This document shows positions 36,000 through 48,642 of a DNA stretch of 64,000 nt, one piece after another. Origin of the DNA: Gigaspora margarita (Eukaryota > Glomeromycota > Glomeromycetes > Diversisporales > Gigasporaceae); the NCBI GenBank assembly GCA_009809945.1, contig WTPW01001596.1:100415-164414 (forward strand), read 5' to 3'. The notes beneath the pieces were generated by a model, which saw only the letters and a list, made by a program, of their open reading frames with translations, was not told where the DNA came from and ran no database searches. The first letter of the stretch is position 1, and every line of letters starts with the position of its first letter. Position numbers and translations under genes: made by a program.

Positions 36000-37116
36000 T
36001 CGTTCAGTAACCGTTCGCTATGCGATTTTCGTGAAATCTTTTTAGTAGAAATTGCATAGCGGTTTCGCCACCTAATTTCAACTAATGATTAGATATAGTA
36101 GGCAATGTTACCAATTGAAGTTTACTCATTTTTAATGAAATAGGTAAAATTATTTTAGAATAATATAATTTAGTCTTAAATTGTCATTTTTATTTTTATT
36201 TTTTTTTAAAAAAAAAGTTCTCTCTGCCTCACTACGCTCAGTATTTTCTCAAAACTGGTTTCACATTTTCTTTTTTATATTATAAGTTATCACAGCTGTT
36301 TTCATAAATTTTGACAGCAGAAAAAATTTTCGATATGCGTATCGACAAGTTCTGGTGCAATTTATTTATAGTAATCAACTCGGTAACTTATCGATTCGAT
36401 CATCAGAAAATTTTCAACTGTATAGAATTTATGAAGATAGCTGTAACAATTTTTGTTCAACCTCTTCAAACCCAGTACTACATTTTACGTCATAAAGTTA
36501 CTACCAATTGTTTTCTGATCTCGCTTTGTTTGTCTCGTTTCGAATTTCCATATTATTTTATTTATTAAATAAATGAACACCATTTATTGGTGATACACGT
36601 CATGTTGTAAAATAAAGTCTAAATCATGTTTCACAACAACATTGATATCTGATATATAATTAAGTTTAAATGAATGTCAAATTCTTTCTCTACGATTTTT
36701 CATTATGGTGACGATCAATGATTACGTATCAATTAACTTGTCCTATAAAAGAACCATATACATAAACTCAAAAACATATTAATAAATCTAAGTAAAGAAC
36801 CAATAAAAAGCAAATATGAAAAAAAATTTTTTATCAAAATTTGATCTTGCCTCTGATTTATTCAATCAAAATACGCATAGTAATGTAGCAACAGCAGTTG
36901 CGATAGTAATAATATTACGCCGACCCATTTTTTCAATTTTCAAAAAAAAAATTTTTCTTTTTTTAGATCCCAATTGTGCCAATTGTTCGATTTTTGACAT
37001 TTATTTTTTTCCACTATTCTCATCCGGGTCACCCGAAGGAGACCTTAATTTCCTGTAATTGTCCGATAGGGTTGGCAGAAATAATATAACTGTCGACTTA
37101 ATTTTTTGATTCCTTG

Positions 37117-37310
37117 TTGTGCAAAATGAAAAATTAATCTTGCATAACCTTAGATGTGAAATATTATTCTAATTAATTTACAGTAAATTAAAAAATATAT
37201 ATATTCGACCGACCTTCAGATTTCATGTAATGCAAAACGAAAAATAAAGTTATAATAAAAATAAATTAGTTTAATAGAATAATCAACTTTGCGTGGCCTT
37301 AACACCTACC
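37117..37310. mobile_element. Ends of a GCAAAGTTAATT-type MITE
   Basis: Two similarly oriented ends are seen: GCAAAATGAAAAATTAATC...GCATAACCTTA (37123-37152), and GCAAAACGAAAAATAAAG at about 37232 with CAACTTTGCGTGGCCTTA (37286-37303). They match the termini of the complete MITE at 55892-56081. They lie in the part of copy 1 that is missing from copy 2. Confidence 0.5.
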
Positions 37311-37629
37311 TGCCTCTTACAAAAGGACGGATGAAAATTTTCTTTCCTATAATTTGAGGAAATTTGGTTGTATGTCTTTTGCATAAAAATTTCGTAAATA
37401 GTAAATAATCACACGTTCTAACTATGCACGATATAAAATCGATACGACCTGGTTCATTCATGCACACAAATCATTATACTAAATATACATATTAAACTTA
37501 GTACCCGAAATTAGTTTCGGAAGGTTTTTATCGTTTTAATCCGAAATTAGTATGATTTTTTTAAAAAAAATTGAAACTCCGAAACCCAAACCTAATCATC
37601 AAAACTATAATCCGGAACATCTAAAATTA

Positions 37630-40404
37630 TATCGATATGATTTATATTATTAATTATTTTCTATAAACGGATTTGGGCGTAATGGCTATTCAAATGTAGA
37701 TTTTATTTGTTTTTGAAGAAGATCCTCGCGAGCAGCCACTTGCACATTTTATTCAAAAAGGAAATGGTTTATTCAAACATTTATACGTACAGTAGGTACA
37801 GTAGGCAACGAAAGTAACGCCCGATTTTTTATTAAAATGACGTTTTTTATGATTTATTCTATTTTTGTACTATGTACATATAAAAAAAATTTTTTTTTAT
37901 TAACTAATACATTATTGAATGCACGTGTGCATTCAAATTATTCGATTCTTCATGATATTGGGCCCAAAACCACCGAAGAATGAACATAATAAAGTTTTTG
38001 TTTCCTGTTTTTAAAATGGCTTTAAGATTGTTTATACTTTTTTAAAGGCTTTTAAACTTTCGATATTATTCTTTAATGCCTTCTAATTGTTTTTAATAAG
38101 TTTAAGTTGGGCAGTCTTCCTTTATTTACCTTATAATTCGATTTTTTTTTCGATTTTGACCGATTTTGTATCTTTTCTAATAATACAAAAAGACAATTAT
38201 CGCATCAAAGCATTATATTTACTTCAAATAAAATATAAAACGGAAAAATATAGTCTTTAAGAGCCTTAATATAAAATTTTTTATTTAAAATCGAATTAAA
38301 AATTAATGAACTTTTAATCATACCTGCAACACCACCCTCAAGTCATTATAAAGCCCTATTTACCCCTAAAACTCAACACAACTGCCTATTTTCATTTTTT
38401 AATTGCGTAATATCGTACTCTAGTATTTCAGGTTTACTTGTTTGCTTCTCTTTTTGTTTTATCGAAAAATGCTATGCCTTTACTCATATACATTTCTATC
38501 TTTTTTTTTTTAATATTAAATTTAATGTATAGTTATATTATAATTTATAAAATATGTGCTTTTATTACCACAAAAAACTTAATCATAAAGCAATACAGGA
38601 CCTTAACTATAAACAACAAACTGTACAAGTCCCAGATCACAGTTGGAGTCATGCAACGTCATGTGTTATTCCTTCATTGCTTTTTTCATAGTGCTTTTTT
38701 TTTTTGCTTCTTGATGGTAAAAGTTTATTTTTTTAGTTCTTTTGCATTGTTTAAGAAGCTATTTACTTTATATGTGGGTGTGATGAATTTCTTGTATAGT
38801 TTATAAGTGGTTATTATTTGGTATAAAATAAGTCTATTTCTTACTTTTGCAGGCTATTAGGTGTGCAACATCTTAAGATGGATTTACAGTTTTTTTTTTC
38901 TGGTACTTATTCAGAGTCAAGAAAGTAAAAAAAATTTGCATTGGAAAATGTCAATAAGGGGTAAGCACAACCACATTTTTACTCACATGTTTAGTTGTTA
39001 CTTTTGTTGCCTACTGTACTTTGTACTATGCTGTTCATATGCACATATTTTCCCATCATTTTATTTAAAAAAATATAGAAAACAATATTATTTTGGATAA
39101 AAAGTTCATTATTATTAATTATAAACATCCATTTCTAGTTTGGTGTAACTTGTGACTTCATCATGTGATACACCTATATTTTAAGTTTTTTGTAGTAGAA
39201 AGAATACATTTTAGTTCATAGTTTTATTTGAATTCAGTATTTTTGTACTTTTTTTGTATGATAGTTTTTTTTTTTTTGCATTTGATTTTTTTTGTCAATT
39301 ATTGCAAAAATTTCATTTCTGATAGATTATAATGTTGTTTATAATTAAAACGATAAGCTTTATCTATTTTTGCAAATATATAATAATAGTCAAATGCCTT
39401 ATATCTATTTACTTTAACTTCAATTTTATAATTACAATTCTGATATTATTCATTCTATTAGCAGATCTCATTTTAAAGAATTTTAATCATCAATGCATTT
39501 TATATTTATCCTTTCTGACATCAACTTCAACAGCTTTTGGTCAATATAATTCATCTTTTTTACTATTAGGTTTTACAAGTATGTTTTTAAAATTTACATC
39601 TTTCATTTAATTTGATTTGCTTTTATTCAACATATTAACAATTCCGTTTTTCTCTTAATTACTAACATTTTCAATTTTACTGCCTTTTATTTTTATCTAT
39701 ACATTTTTTGTTTTATTTTCTTTAACACATTTATTATAATCTAATATTTATAGATCACTTTTTTATTAAAATTTCTTTTCTTTTTTATACAACTTTTACT
39801 TATTAAATATTTATCTACAATGTTTTTATTAAGTATAGGTTCATGTGAGATTGCAAATGTCACTTTTTATAATCTGATTCAATTATGTAATAGTACTGAT
39901 CTTTTTTTTTTTATTGAATACCATATCTAGATATTACAATCCATAGAATACCAAGATTATATCTTTTAACAACTCTGTTGTTATATAGAAATTTTGAATC
40001 ATACATATATATTTAACTACAACTCCAATGCCAAAAATATATACAATAACTCATCTTCTATATAACTACCTCTTGTTTTCTTATTCAAATTTTTTGAGGT
40101 AAAACATTGTCTTTTTGCATAATTAATATTCATTTTATTCTCATTCAAACTAAATTTAGTTGATCCTTTTGCTAATTCTTGTTTATTCTTATCAAATTTC
40201 CTATTATTCCATCATCACCTCAATTTTTTACTTTATTTGAAACTTTCATATTATGTTTTTGATGTACATGATTCTCTTTTGCACCAATTTCTATATGATA
40301 TATATCCATGCACTTGGAATCCAAACATTGATAATAGGCTTGTTTTTCCAAATACACAAACAACCTATATGTTTTTATGATAAAACACATAACTTAGATT
40401 TTCC
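37630..40404. other. Long intergenic region, T-rich strand, no gene supported
   Basis: Between about 38400 and 40250 the plus strand is markedly pyrimidine-rich. The frames at 38438-38806, 38861-39100 and 39332-39610 are Phe/Leu/Ile-rich translations of that tract, with no recognisable motif or splice structure, and I do not call them. The region may hold a deeply decayed minus-strand gene that I cannot identify. Confidence 0.45.
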
Positions 40405-40610
40405 TGGGGATGTCAACAGTCTAGTCTGGATCAGTCTGGCCTATTTTAGTCCAGTTATGGTTTGGTCTATTATGGTTTCCAGTCTTAATACTTTGTTAGT
40501 TCAGACTTATCTGGTCTTAAGACTTAAAAAGTACCAAGGGTTTTCGTTCAGACCAGTCCTATGGCAGAATATGGTCAATTGGTTTAAGACCGGACCAGAT
40601 AACATCCCTA
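40405..40610. mobile_element. hAT-like MITE (TRGGGATGT ends)
   Basis: The ends are TGGGGATGTCAACAG and, reversed, TAGGGATGTTATCTGG. Flanks GATTTTCC (40397-40404) and CCTTTTCC (40611-40618) match at 6 of 8. The interior is rich in CAGTCT/GTCTGG words like those at 1-188. The ORF 40253-40660 spans it and is rejected. Confidence 0.75.
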
Positions 40611-40618
40611 CCTTTTCC

Positions 40619-41426
40619 ATTTCCCTTGAATTGTTCTCAAGTTTTGCACAATCTCTTTAACTATTGTTTCTACAATCTTTCTCACCAGTGTTACCAAATG
40701 ATTCTTATCCTCAATTTTCAATTCTAATTCCATAAGAACACTATTGCATTGAGGCACTTCAAATCACTGATTACAGCAGGTAAAGTCTTTCTAACCTTAC
40801 ACTTAGCAAAATACAACAAACTTCAATAAGTTTCAACGAGTTAGACTGTGTCTTACCCAGGTCCTTTATGTCAAGTAGTTTCTTAACTCCAGGGGTTTTT
40901 ATCAATTTCAACTATTGAATGCATTCGTTTTACTTAATAGCGATGACTGGAGTATCATACCAGAGATTACTCAGCGATGTACACTTAGACAATCCCGAGT
41001 CATAAATTCACATGTTTCCTAAAATCTATGTGACACACCGCAGACACTTGTTACATGCGGTCTCCTTTACCCAAAATCTTTCGGAAAGCTTCGAAACTTT
41101 AATTTTATCCTATATGTGATTTACATTCTATTTACATTTTATTTCGGGACTGATCAACATTCTATCGAAAATTATGTACGCCAATGTAACTGTACAAACC
41201 CGAATAGTAAATCACGAGCGTTCACGAGCGTTCACGGGTGTGCCTGAGCGTGCCCATCATTACCAAACGTATTTCAAGGACTTTCTATTTCGGTGAACAC
41301 CGATCGATTCCACTTTCGTGTAGAACTTAATATAGACGTTACAATATTTGTGGCAATTTCGTAAAAAATATAAATCAAATAGACGTGACGTAGCACAGTC
41401 AAATTTTTTAAATGCACTAACTCGGA
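40619..41426. other. Intergenic region upstream of Sel1-kinase copy 2
   Basis: No gene supported. GAGCGTTCACG occurs in tandem at about 41215-41240 (CACGAGCGTT repeated). Confidence 0.45.
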
Positions 41427-41609
41427 ACCATAGTAAAAAAAAAAGTAAAGTGTGCATATAAAAAGGGTGCGAGCCATAGTAAAAAAAAAAAGTAAAATGA
41501 GCATTTGAAAAGGGCGCGAGCCATAATAAAAAAAAAAGTAAAGTGAGCATTTAAAAAGGGTGCAAGCCATAGTAAAAAAAGTAAAGTGTGCATTTAAAAG
41601 GGTGTGCAC
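41427..41609. repeat. ~46-bp minisatellite, four units
   Basis: Four tandem units of the plan CATAGTAAAAAAAAAAGTAA, AGTGAGCATTTAAAAAGG, GTGCGAGC are present, the last one shortened. It ends about 135 bp before the start codon of Sel1-kinase copy 2. The minus-strand frames 41260-41550 and 41274-41609 are this repeat read in two frames. Confidence 0.85.
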
Positions 41610-41700
41610 TTAATAGAGAATAAAATTTCTATAGAAAAGCTGGGATTTAACGCGTTGTGCATTTTGAGTTGGTTTATTTAGATTATGCATTTATCAAGAG

Positions 41701-41713
41701 CCAATTATAAAAG
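41701..41713 (+). promoter_or_regulatory. CCAAT and TATA-like motifs before Sel1-kinase copy 2
   Basis: CCAAT (41701-41705) is directly followed by TATAAAAG (41706-41713), 32 bp upstream of the ATG at 41745. This would fit a core promoter with a very short leader, but it is only a motif match in AT-rich DNA. Confidence 0.3.
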
Positions 41714-41744
41714 TTTAATTGTATCTTACACATTCTTGCGTTAA

Positions 41745-44700
41745 ATGTTAATTGATAAAATTTATAATCTATTATTAAAGAGATCAGACGGTTCATCAGA
41801 TGTTATTCCAATAACCAATGATGTTACCCAATTGCATTTAGAAAATAATGAGTCACAAGATTTTCTTAATGAAATTGTTAATGAAATATGTAATATGTAT
41901 AATGTAGAAATATTGAAAGGCACAAATTGCCTCTCAATTTTTGACACGTTAGACCAATTTTTAGTAAAGAAGAATCAAAATCCGGCTAAAATTATCAATT
42001 TTTGCTTAAATGATCAAATCAATCCTATGGTTCAAATCGTACTTGCAAATTGTTATCATTATGGTAAATGGGTTGAAAAGGATGAAAATAAGGCATTTTT
42101 TTATTATCAAAAATCGGCGGAGATGCAGCATGCTATTGGAACATATTATGTCGGATATTGTTATCATCATGAAATCGGGGTTGAGAAGAATGAAAATGAA
42201 GCATTCATTTATTATTTAAAATCTGTAGAGATTGGGAATGCTAGTGGAGTATTTGCGATTGCCGACTGTTATAAAAATGGAATTGGTGTTAAAAAGAATG
42301 AACATAAAGCATTCATTTATTATCAAAAATCGGCAGAGATGGGAAACATTGAGGGAATATATAATGTTGGGGATTGTTATGACGAAGGAATCGGTGTTGA
42401 AAAGGATGAACAATTGGCATTCATTTATTATCAAAAATCAGCAGAAATGGGAGACGCCAGAGGAACATATAATATTGGGCATTGCTATTTTAACGGAATT
42501 GGAGTTGGAAGGGATTACAAGAAGGCATTTGTTTATTTTCAAAAATCAGCCGAGATGGGGCATATAAAAGGAATAAATAATGTTGCATATTGCTATAGAA
42601 ACGGAGTTGGTGTTAAGAAGGATAGACATAAGGAATTTGAATGGTATTTAAAATCCGCTAAAAACGGTAATTCAGAGGGACAATTTCATCTTGGACGCTG
42701 CTATGAAAAAGGCATAGGTACTATTGAAAGTAAAGAAGAAGCATTTAAATGGTATTTGAAATCTGCCGAAGATGGCAATCCTGAAGGACAGTATAATCTC
42801 GGATATTGTTATGAAAATGGAATTGGAGTTGAAAAGAGCATTTATGAAGCATTTATATATTACAAAAAATCTGCTGATATGAACTTCAAAAAAGGCTGGG
42901 ATAAAATAACAAGTTCTGATGGAATGTTTTATATGGGAGTTCTTTATGAAAAGGGTATTGGAGTTGAAAAGGATGAACATGAAGCATTTGAATTGTATTT
43001 GAAATCCGCTAACACCGATAATTCAGAAGGACAATATTATCTTGGACGCTGTTATGAAAAAGGTGTAGGTACAAATGAAAATAAAGAAGAGGCACTTAAA
43101 TGGTATTTGAAATCCGCTAAAAACGGCAATTCAGAAGGACAATATCATCTTGGACGTTATTATGAAAAAGGTATAGGTACTGATGAAAATAAAGAAGAGG
43201 CATTTATATGGTATTTACGATCTGCTAAAGGTGGTAATCCTGAAGGATATTACAATCTCGGACGTTGTTATGAAAATGGAATTGGAATTGAAAAGCACAT
43301 TTATAAGGCGTTTATATCTTACAAAAAATCGGCTGATATGAAGCATAAAAAAAGCTCGGATAAAATGAGAAGTCCCGATGGGATATTTTATATGGGAGTT
43401 TTTTATGAAAAGGGTATTGTAGTTGAAAAGGATGAAAATAAAGCATTTGAATGGTATTTTAAATCCGCTAAAAACGGTAATTCAGAGGGACAATATCATC
43501 TTGGACGCTGTTATGAAAAAGGTGTAGGTACAAATGAAAATAATAAAGAGGCATTTAAATGGTATTCAAAATCTGCTGAAGGTGGTAATCCTGAAGGAGA
43601 ATACAATCTCGGGCATTGTTATGAAAATGGAATTGGTGTTGAAAAGGACATTTATAAGGCATTTATACATTATAAAAAATCTGCTGACATGAAATACAAA
43701 AAAGGCCAGGTTAAAATGAGAAGCCCTGATGGAATGTTTTATATGGGGCTTTTTTATGAAAAGGGTATTGAAGTTGAGAAGGATGAACATGAAGCATTTG
43801 AATGTTATTTGAAATCCGCTAAAAATGGTAATTCAGAAGGACAATATTATCTTGGTCGCTGCTACGAAAAAGGTATAGGTACTAATGAAAACAAAGAAGA
43901 GGCTTTTAATTGGTATTCGGAATCCGCTAAAAACGGTAATCCAGAAGGAAATATCATCTTGGACGCTGCTATGAAAAAGGTATAGGCACTAATGCAAATA
44001 AAGAAGAAGCATTTAAATGCTATTTAAACTCTGCTGAAAGAGGTAATTCTGAAGGACACTACAATCTCGGATGTTGTTACGAAAATGGAATTGGTGTTGA
44101 AAAAGATAGTTGTAAGGCATTTATATATTACAAAAAATCTGCTGATATGAACCATAAAAGAGGATCAGACAAAATGAAAAGTCCTAATGGAATGTTTTAT
44201 ATGGGAGTCTTTTATGAAAAGGGTATTGAAACTATAAAGGATGAATGCAAAGCATTCTGTTATTATCAAACATCGGCAGAGATGAAGCACGCTGATGGAA
44301 TTTTTAGTGTTGGAAACTGTCATCGAAATGGAATTGGAGTTGAAAAGAATGAACATAAGGCATTCAATTATTATCAAGAAGCCGCTGGCATGGGAAATAT
44401 TGATGCAACAAATGAAGTTGGGTATTGTTATCTTAATGGAATTGGCGTTGACAAAGATGAAGATAAGGCATTTATTTATTATCAAAAAGCCGCTGAAATG
44501 GGAAATGCTGTTGCAATGAATGAAGTTGGATATTGTTATTTTAATGGAATTGGTGTTGAAAAAAATGATCATAAAGCATTTAAATGGTATTTGAAATCCG
44601 CTGAAGGTAGCAATTCAGAAGGACAGTACCATCTTGGGCTCTGCTATGAAAAGGGTATAGGTACTAGAGAGAACAAAGAAGAGGCATTTAATTGTTATTT

Positions 44701-47700
44701 GCAGGCTGCCAAAGGTGGCAATTCGAAAGGGCAACAGCATCTTGGACTCTGCTATGAAAAAGCTATAGGTACTGATGAGAATAAAAAGGAGGCATTTAAT
44801 TGGTATTTAAAATCCGCTGAAAGTGGAAATTCTGAGGGACAATATAAAGTTGGATATTGTTATGAAAATGGAATTGGGATTGAGAAGGATGAACATAATG
44901 CATATTTATATTACAAAAAATCTGCTGATATGAACCATAAAGGAGGATCAGATAAAATGAAAAGTCCTAATGGAATGTTTTATATGGGGTTTTTTTATGA
45001 AAAGGGTATTGAAGTTAAAAAGGATGAATACAAAGCACTCTATTATTATCAAAAATCATCAGAGATGAAGAACACTAATGGAACTTATAGTGTCGGCAAC
45101 TGTCATCGAAATGGAATTGGTGTTAAAAAGAATGAAGATAAGGCATTTAGTTATTATCAAGAAGCCGCTGACATGGGAAATATTGAAGCAATAAACGAAG
45201 TTGGGTATTGTTATCTTAATGGAATTGGTGTTTACAAAGATGAAGATAAGGCATTTATTTATTTTCAAAAAGCCGCTGAAATGGGAAATTCTGTTGCAAT
45301 AAATGAAGTTGGATATTGTTATCTTAATGGAATTGGTGTTGAAAAAGATGTGTATAAGGTATTCACTTATTATCAAAAATCGACAGGGATAGGAGATGCT
45401 AACGGAACATTCGCGCTTGCTGAATGTTATAAAAATGGAATTGGAGTCAACAAGGATGAATATATGGCATTCATTTATTATCAAAAATCAGCAGAAATGG
45501 GGGTTGCTTTAGGAACATATAATGTTGGAAGCTGTTATCTCCATGGAATTGGAGTTATAAAAGATGAATATAAGGCATTTTTTTATTATCAAAAATCAGC
45601 AGAGATGGGTAATGCTGATGGAGCGTATATCGTTGGGTATTATTATGCAAAAGGAATTGGAGTTGAAGAGGATGAGCATAAGGAATTTGCTTATTATCAA
45701 AAACCAGCAGAGATAGGGAACGCTAAAGGAATTGGAATTAAAGATAATAAATATAAGGCATTCATTTATTATCAAAAATCTGCGAAGATGGGGCACGTTA
45801 AAGGAATAAATAATGTTGGATATTTTTATCTTAATGGAATTGGTATTGAAAAGGACGAATATAAGGCATTTGAATGGTATATGCAATCCGCTAAAAGTGG
45901 CAATTCAGAAGGACAATATCGTCTTGGATACTGTTATGAAAAAGGTATAGGTACTAATGAGAATAAAGAAGAGGCATTTAAATGGTATTCAAAATCGGCC
46001 GAAGGTGGTAACCCTGAAGGGCATTATAGTCTTGGATGCTGTTATGAAAATGGAATTGGTGTTGAAAAGGATGAACAGAAAGCATTTTCATATTATAAAA
46101 AATCTTCTGATATGAATAATCAAAGAGCATATTATAAGATGATAAGTTCTGATGGAATGTTTTACATGGGAGTTTTTTTTGAAAAGGGTATTGGAGTTAA
46201 AAAAGATGAATACGAAGCATTCTATTATTACAAAAGATCTGCTGAGATGAATCACAAAGCAGGATTAGATAAAATGATAAGTCTTGATGAAATGTTTTAT
46301 ATGGGAGTTCTTCATGAAAAGGGTATTAGGATTGAAAAGGATGAATATGAAGCATTTGAATGTTATTTTAAATCCGCTAAAAACGGTAATTCAAGAGGAC
46401 AATATTATCTTGGACGCTGTTATGAAAAAGGTGTAGGTACTGATGAAAATAAAGAAGAGGCATTTGAATGGTATTCGGAATCCGCTAAAAACGGTAATTC
46501 AGAAGGACAAAATCATCTTGGACGCTGCTATGAAAAAGGTATAGGTACTAAAGAAAATAAAAAAGTGGCATCTAAATGGTATTTAAAATCTTCTGAAGGA
46601 GGTAGTTCTGAAGGACACTACAATCTCGGATGTTGTTATGAAAATGGAATAGATGTTGAAAAGGATAAACGTAAAGCATTTTTATATTACAAAAAATCTG
46701 CTGATATGGACCACAGGAAAGGCTTGGATAAAATGAGAAGTCCTGATGGAATGTTTTATATGGGGCTTTTTTATAGAAAGGGTATTGGAATTGAAAAGGA
46801 TGAGCGTAAAGCATTTGAATGGTATTTGAAATCCGCTAAAAACGGTAATTTAAAGGGACAATATTATCTTGGACGTTGTTATGAAAAAGGTGTAGGTACT
46901 AATGAAAATAAAGAAGAAGCATTTGAATGGTATTCAAAGTTTGCGGAAGGTGGTAGTCCTAAAGGACATTATAATCTCGGACGTTGTTATGAAAATGGAA
47001 TTGGTGTTAAAAGGGATAGTTATGAAGCATTTATATATTACAAAAAATCTGCTGATATGAACCACAGAAAAGGTTTGGATAAAATGAAAAGTCCTGATGG
47101 AATATTTCATATGGGCTTTTTTTATGAAAATGGTGAGAATTATATTGGAGTTGAAAAGGATGTACATGAAGCATTCAAATGTTATCAAAAATCTGCTAAA
47201 AAAGGGAATATTGATGGAAAATTTCATACTGGCATTTGTTATCAGGAAGGAATTGGAGTTAATAAAGACGTGCATAAAGCGTTTAATCATTATAAAGAAT
47301 CAGCAAATCTGGGACATATCAATGGAATGTATGCTCTTAGCAATTGCTACAATAAAGGAATTGGAACGTCAAAAGATTTACGAATGGCTAAGCATTGGTC
47401 TCAAATGTAACTATATTATTTTTTATTTAATATGCTCAAAATTATTTAAATACTGAAATATTCTTATGTATTTAATAATGAATGAATTAGGGGTGACTCT
47501 TCATTAGGTAATTGATTATAGCTAAATTTTTGCTTAATATTATGAAAAGCTTAAATATTTGAAATTTTTTAGGTGTATACAAAAGAAATCTTGGTATAGA
47601 TGAAGAGTTAAATAGAATACAGAATGAAGTTGATTGTATATATATTCCTTATAACGAATTTGAAATTATTAAGGAAATAGGACAAGGTGGATTTGCAACA

Positions 47701-48642
47701 GTGTATCATGCTAGATGGCGGGACCAAGGCAATGTAATGAGAGATGTTGCACTTAAATTACTCGATAGGTCATCAGCGATTAAAGATTATTGTACTTCAT
47801 TTATAGAAGAGGTAATTTTATTTATACTTTGATGTTCAATTATAAGTTCTTTACTAATTTATACACTATCGAATTTTAATTATAAAGTTGAAGACACATT
47901 TAGATATCCATAATGAGAACCCCACATTTTTAAAATGCTATGGCATATCAAAAGACAATAATTCCAAACAGTATATTCTTGTTCTTCAATATGCGGCAAA
48001 AGGGTCTCTACGTGATAATCTAAATTCTATAGCACAAATGAAGTGGAAAGATAAAATTGCTATATTGTTTCTCATTGCTTCTGATCTTGAGACTATTCAT
48101 TCTAATGATAGTATCCATCGAGATTTACATAGTGGTAATATATTACAAAATAGCTTGCATGACGCATATATTGCAGATTTGGGACTCTCAATATCAGCAA
48201 ATATGGCGATCATAGCAGTCTCTTTGGGGCATTGCCATACATGGCTCCTGAAGTATTACAAGATAAACCATATACTAAAGCATCTGATATTTACTCTTTC
48301 GGAATAATTATGTGGGAAATGTCTACTGGAATACCTTATAATCCGAACAATATTAATCTTATCCTTGATGGTCTTCGTCCAAAATTTTCAGAAGAAGTAC
48401 CATTAATATATATTGATTTGGCGAGTAGCTGTATGAAAGAAATTGCATGTAAACGACCTTCAGCAAGTGATATTAAAGAGGTTTTAGACATTTGGACAAA
48501 AAATGATTACTATATGAATGTTTTAGAAGAGGCTGTTATAAAAAGCGATAATTTTAAAGACGAACATCCAACAAACTCATGCGAAATTTCTAAAATTAAA
48601 TATACATCGATTAATTCAGATACTTTATTTAGTTTACAATAG
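41745..48642 (+). CDS. Sel1-repeat array fused to a C-terminal TKL-type kinase, copy 2
   Basis: Exons are 41745-47406, 47491-47507 (microexon), 47573-47811 and 47888-48642; all junctions are GT-AG. Residues 1 to about 95 form a leader (LNEIVNEICNMYNVEIL) resembling the linker that precedes Sel1 arrays in glomeromycete proteins. About 50 Sel1 units of roughly 36 residues follow. The kinase has GQGGFATVYHA, DVALK, HRDLHSGN, MAPEV and SDIYSFGIIMWEM, but DFG is ADLGLS. Single-base losses near 43950 (GAAGGAAATATC for GAAGGACAATATC) and near 48207 break the frame; with both allowed for, the frame is continuous over about 2,224 codons. Either the assembly has indels or the gene is a very young pseudogene. 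Such Sel1/TKL proteins are greatly expanded in Rhizophagus; a signalling scaffold role is inferred. Confidence 0.8.
47491..47507 (+). CDS. Microexon (17 nt) of Sel1-kinase copy 2
   Basis: It is preceded by GAATTAG and followed by GTAATT. The introns are 47407-47490 (84 bp) and 47508-47572 (65 bp). It enters in phase 2 and leaves in phase 1, exactly as in copy 1. The donor of the first intron, AT|GTAACT, contains the TAA (47408-47410) that would otherwise end the Sel1 ORF. Confidence 0.6.

Larger units (their letters stand above)
35474..37629. repeat. Duplicated downstream flank, copy 1
   Basis: The sequence aligns in blocks with 48643-49829: 35581-35710 (AGCTTCTCCAAGTTTAATAAATT), 36110-36800 (CATTTTTAATGAAATA, CAGTACTACATTTTACGTCA, TTTGTCTCGTTTCGAATTTCC), 36816-36925 (TTGCCTCTGATTTATTCAATC) and 37404-37629. 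Copy 1 has two extra stretches, about 35770-36095 and 36925-37404, both holding inverted-repeat elements. The frames 36311-36568 and 36816-37058 are not conserved as coding in the other copy. Confidence 0.8.

Noticed and set aside
38438..39610. Three hydrophobic ORFs
   Set aside because: Phe/Leu/Ile-rich readings of a T-rich strand with no motif, no splice structure and no conservation evidence.
40253..40660. 135-codon ORF
   Set aside because: It runs through a MITE with an 8-bp-type duplication, and the encoded sequence has no recognisable features.
41260..41609. Minus-strand ORFs of 96 and 111 codons
   Set aside because: They are the 46-bp minisatellite read in two frames.
47573..47600. 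Kinase copy 2 as a separate gene with its own ATG
   Set aside because: The ATG present in copy 1 at 34228 is lost in copy 2, whereas the spliced fusion frame is open in both.
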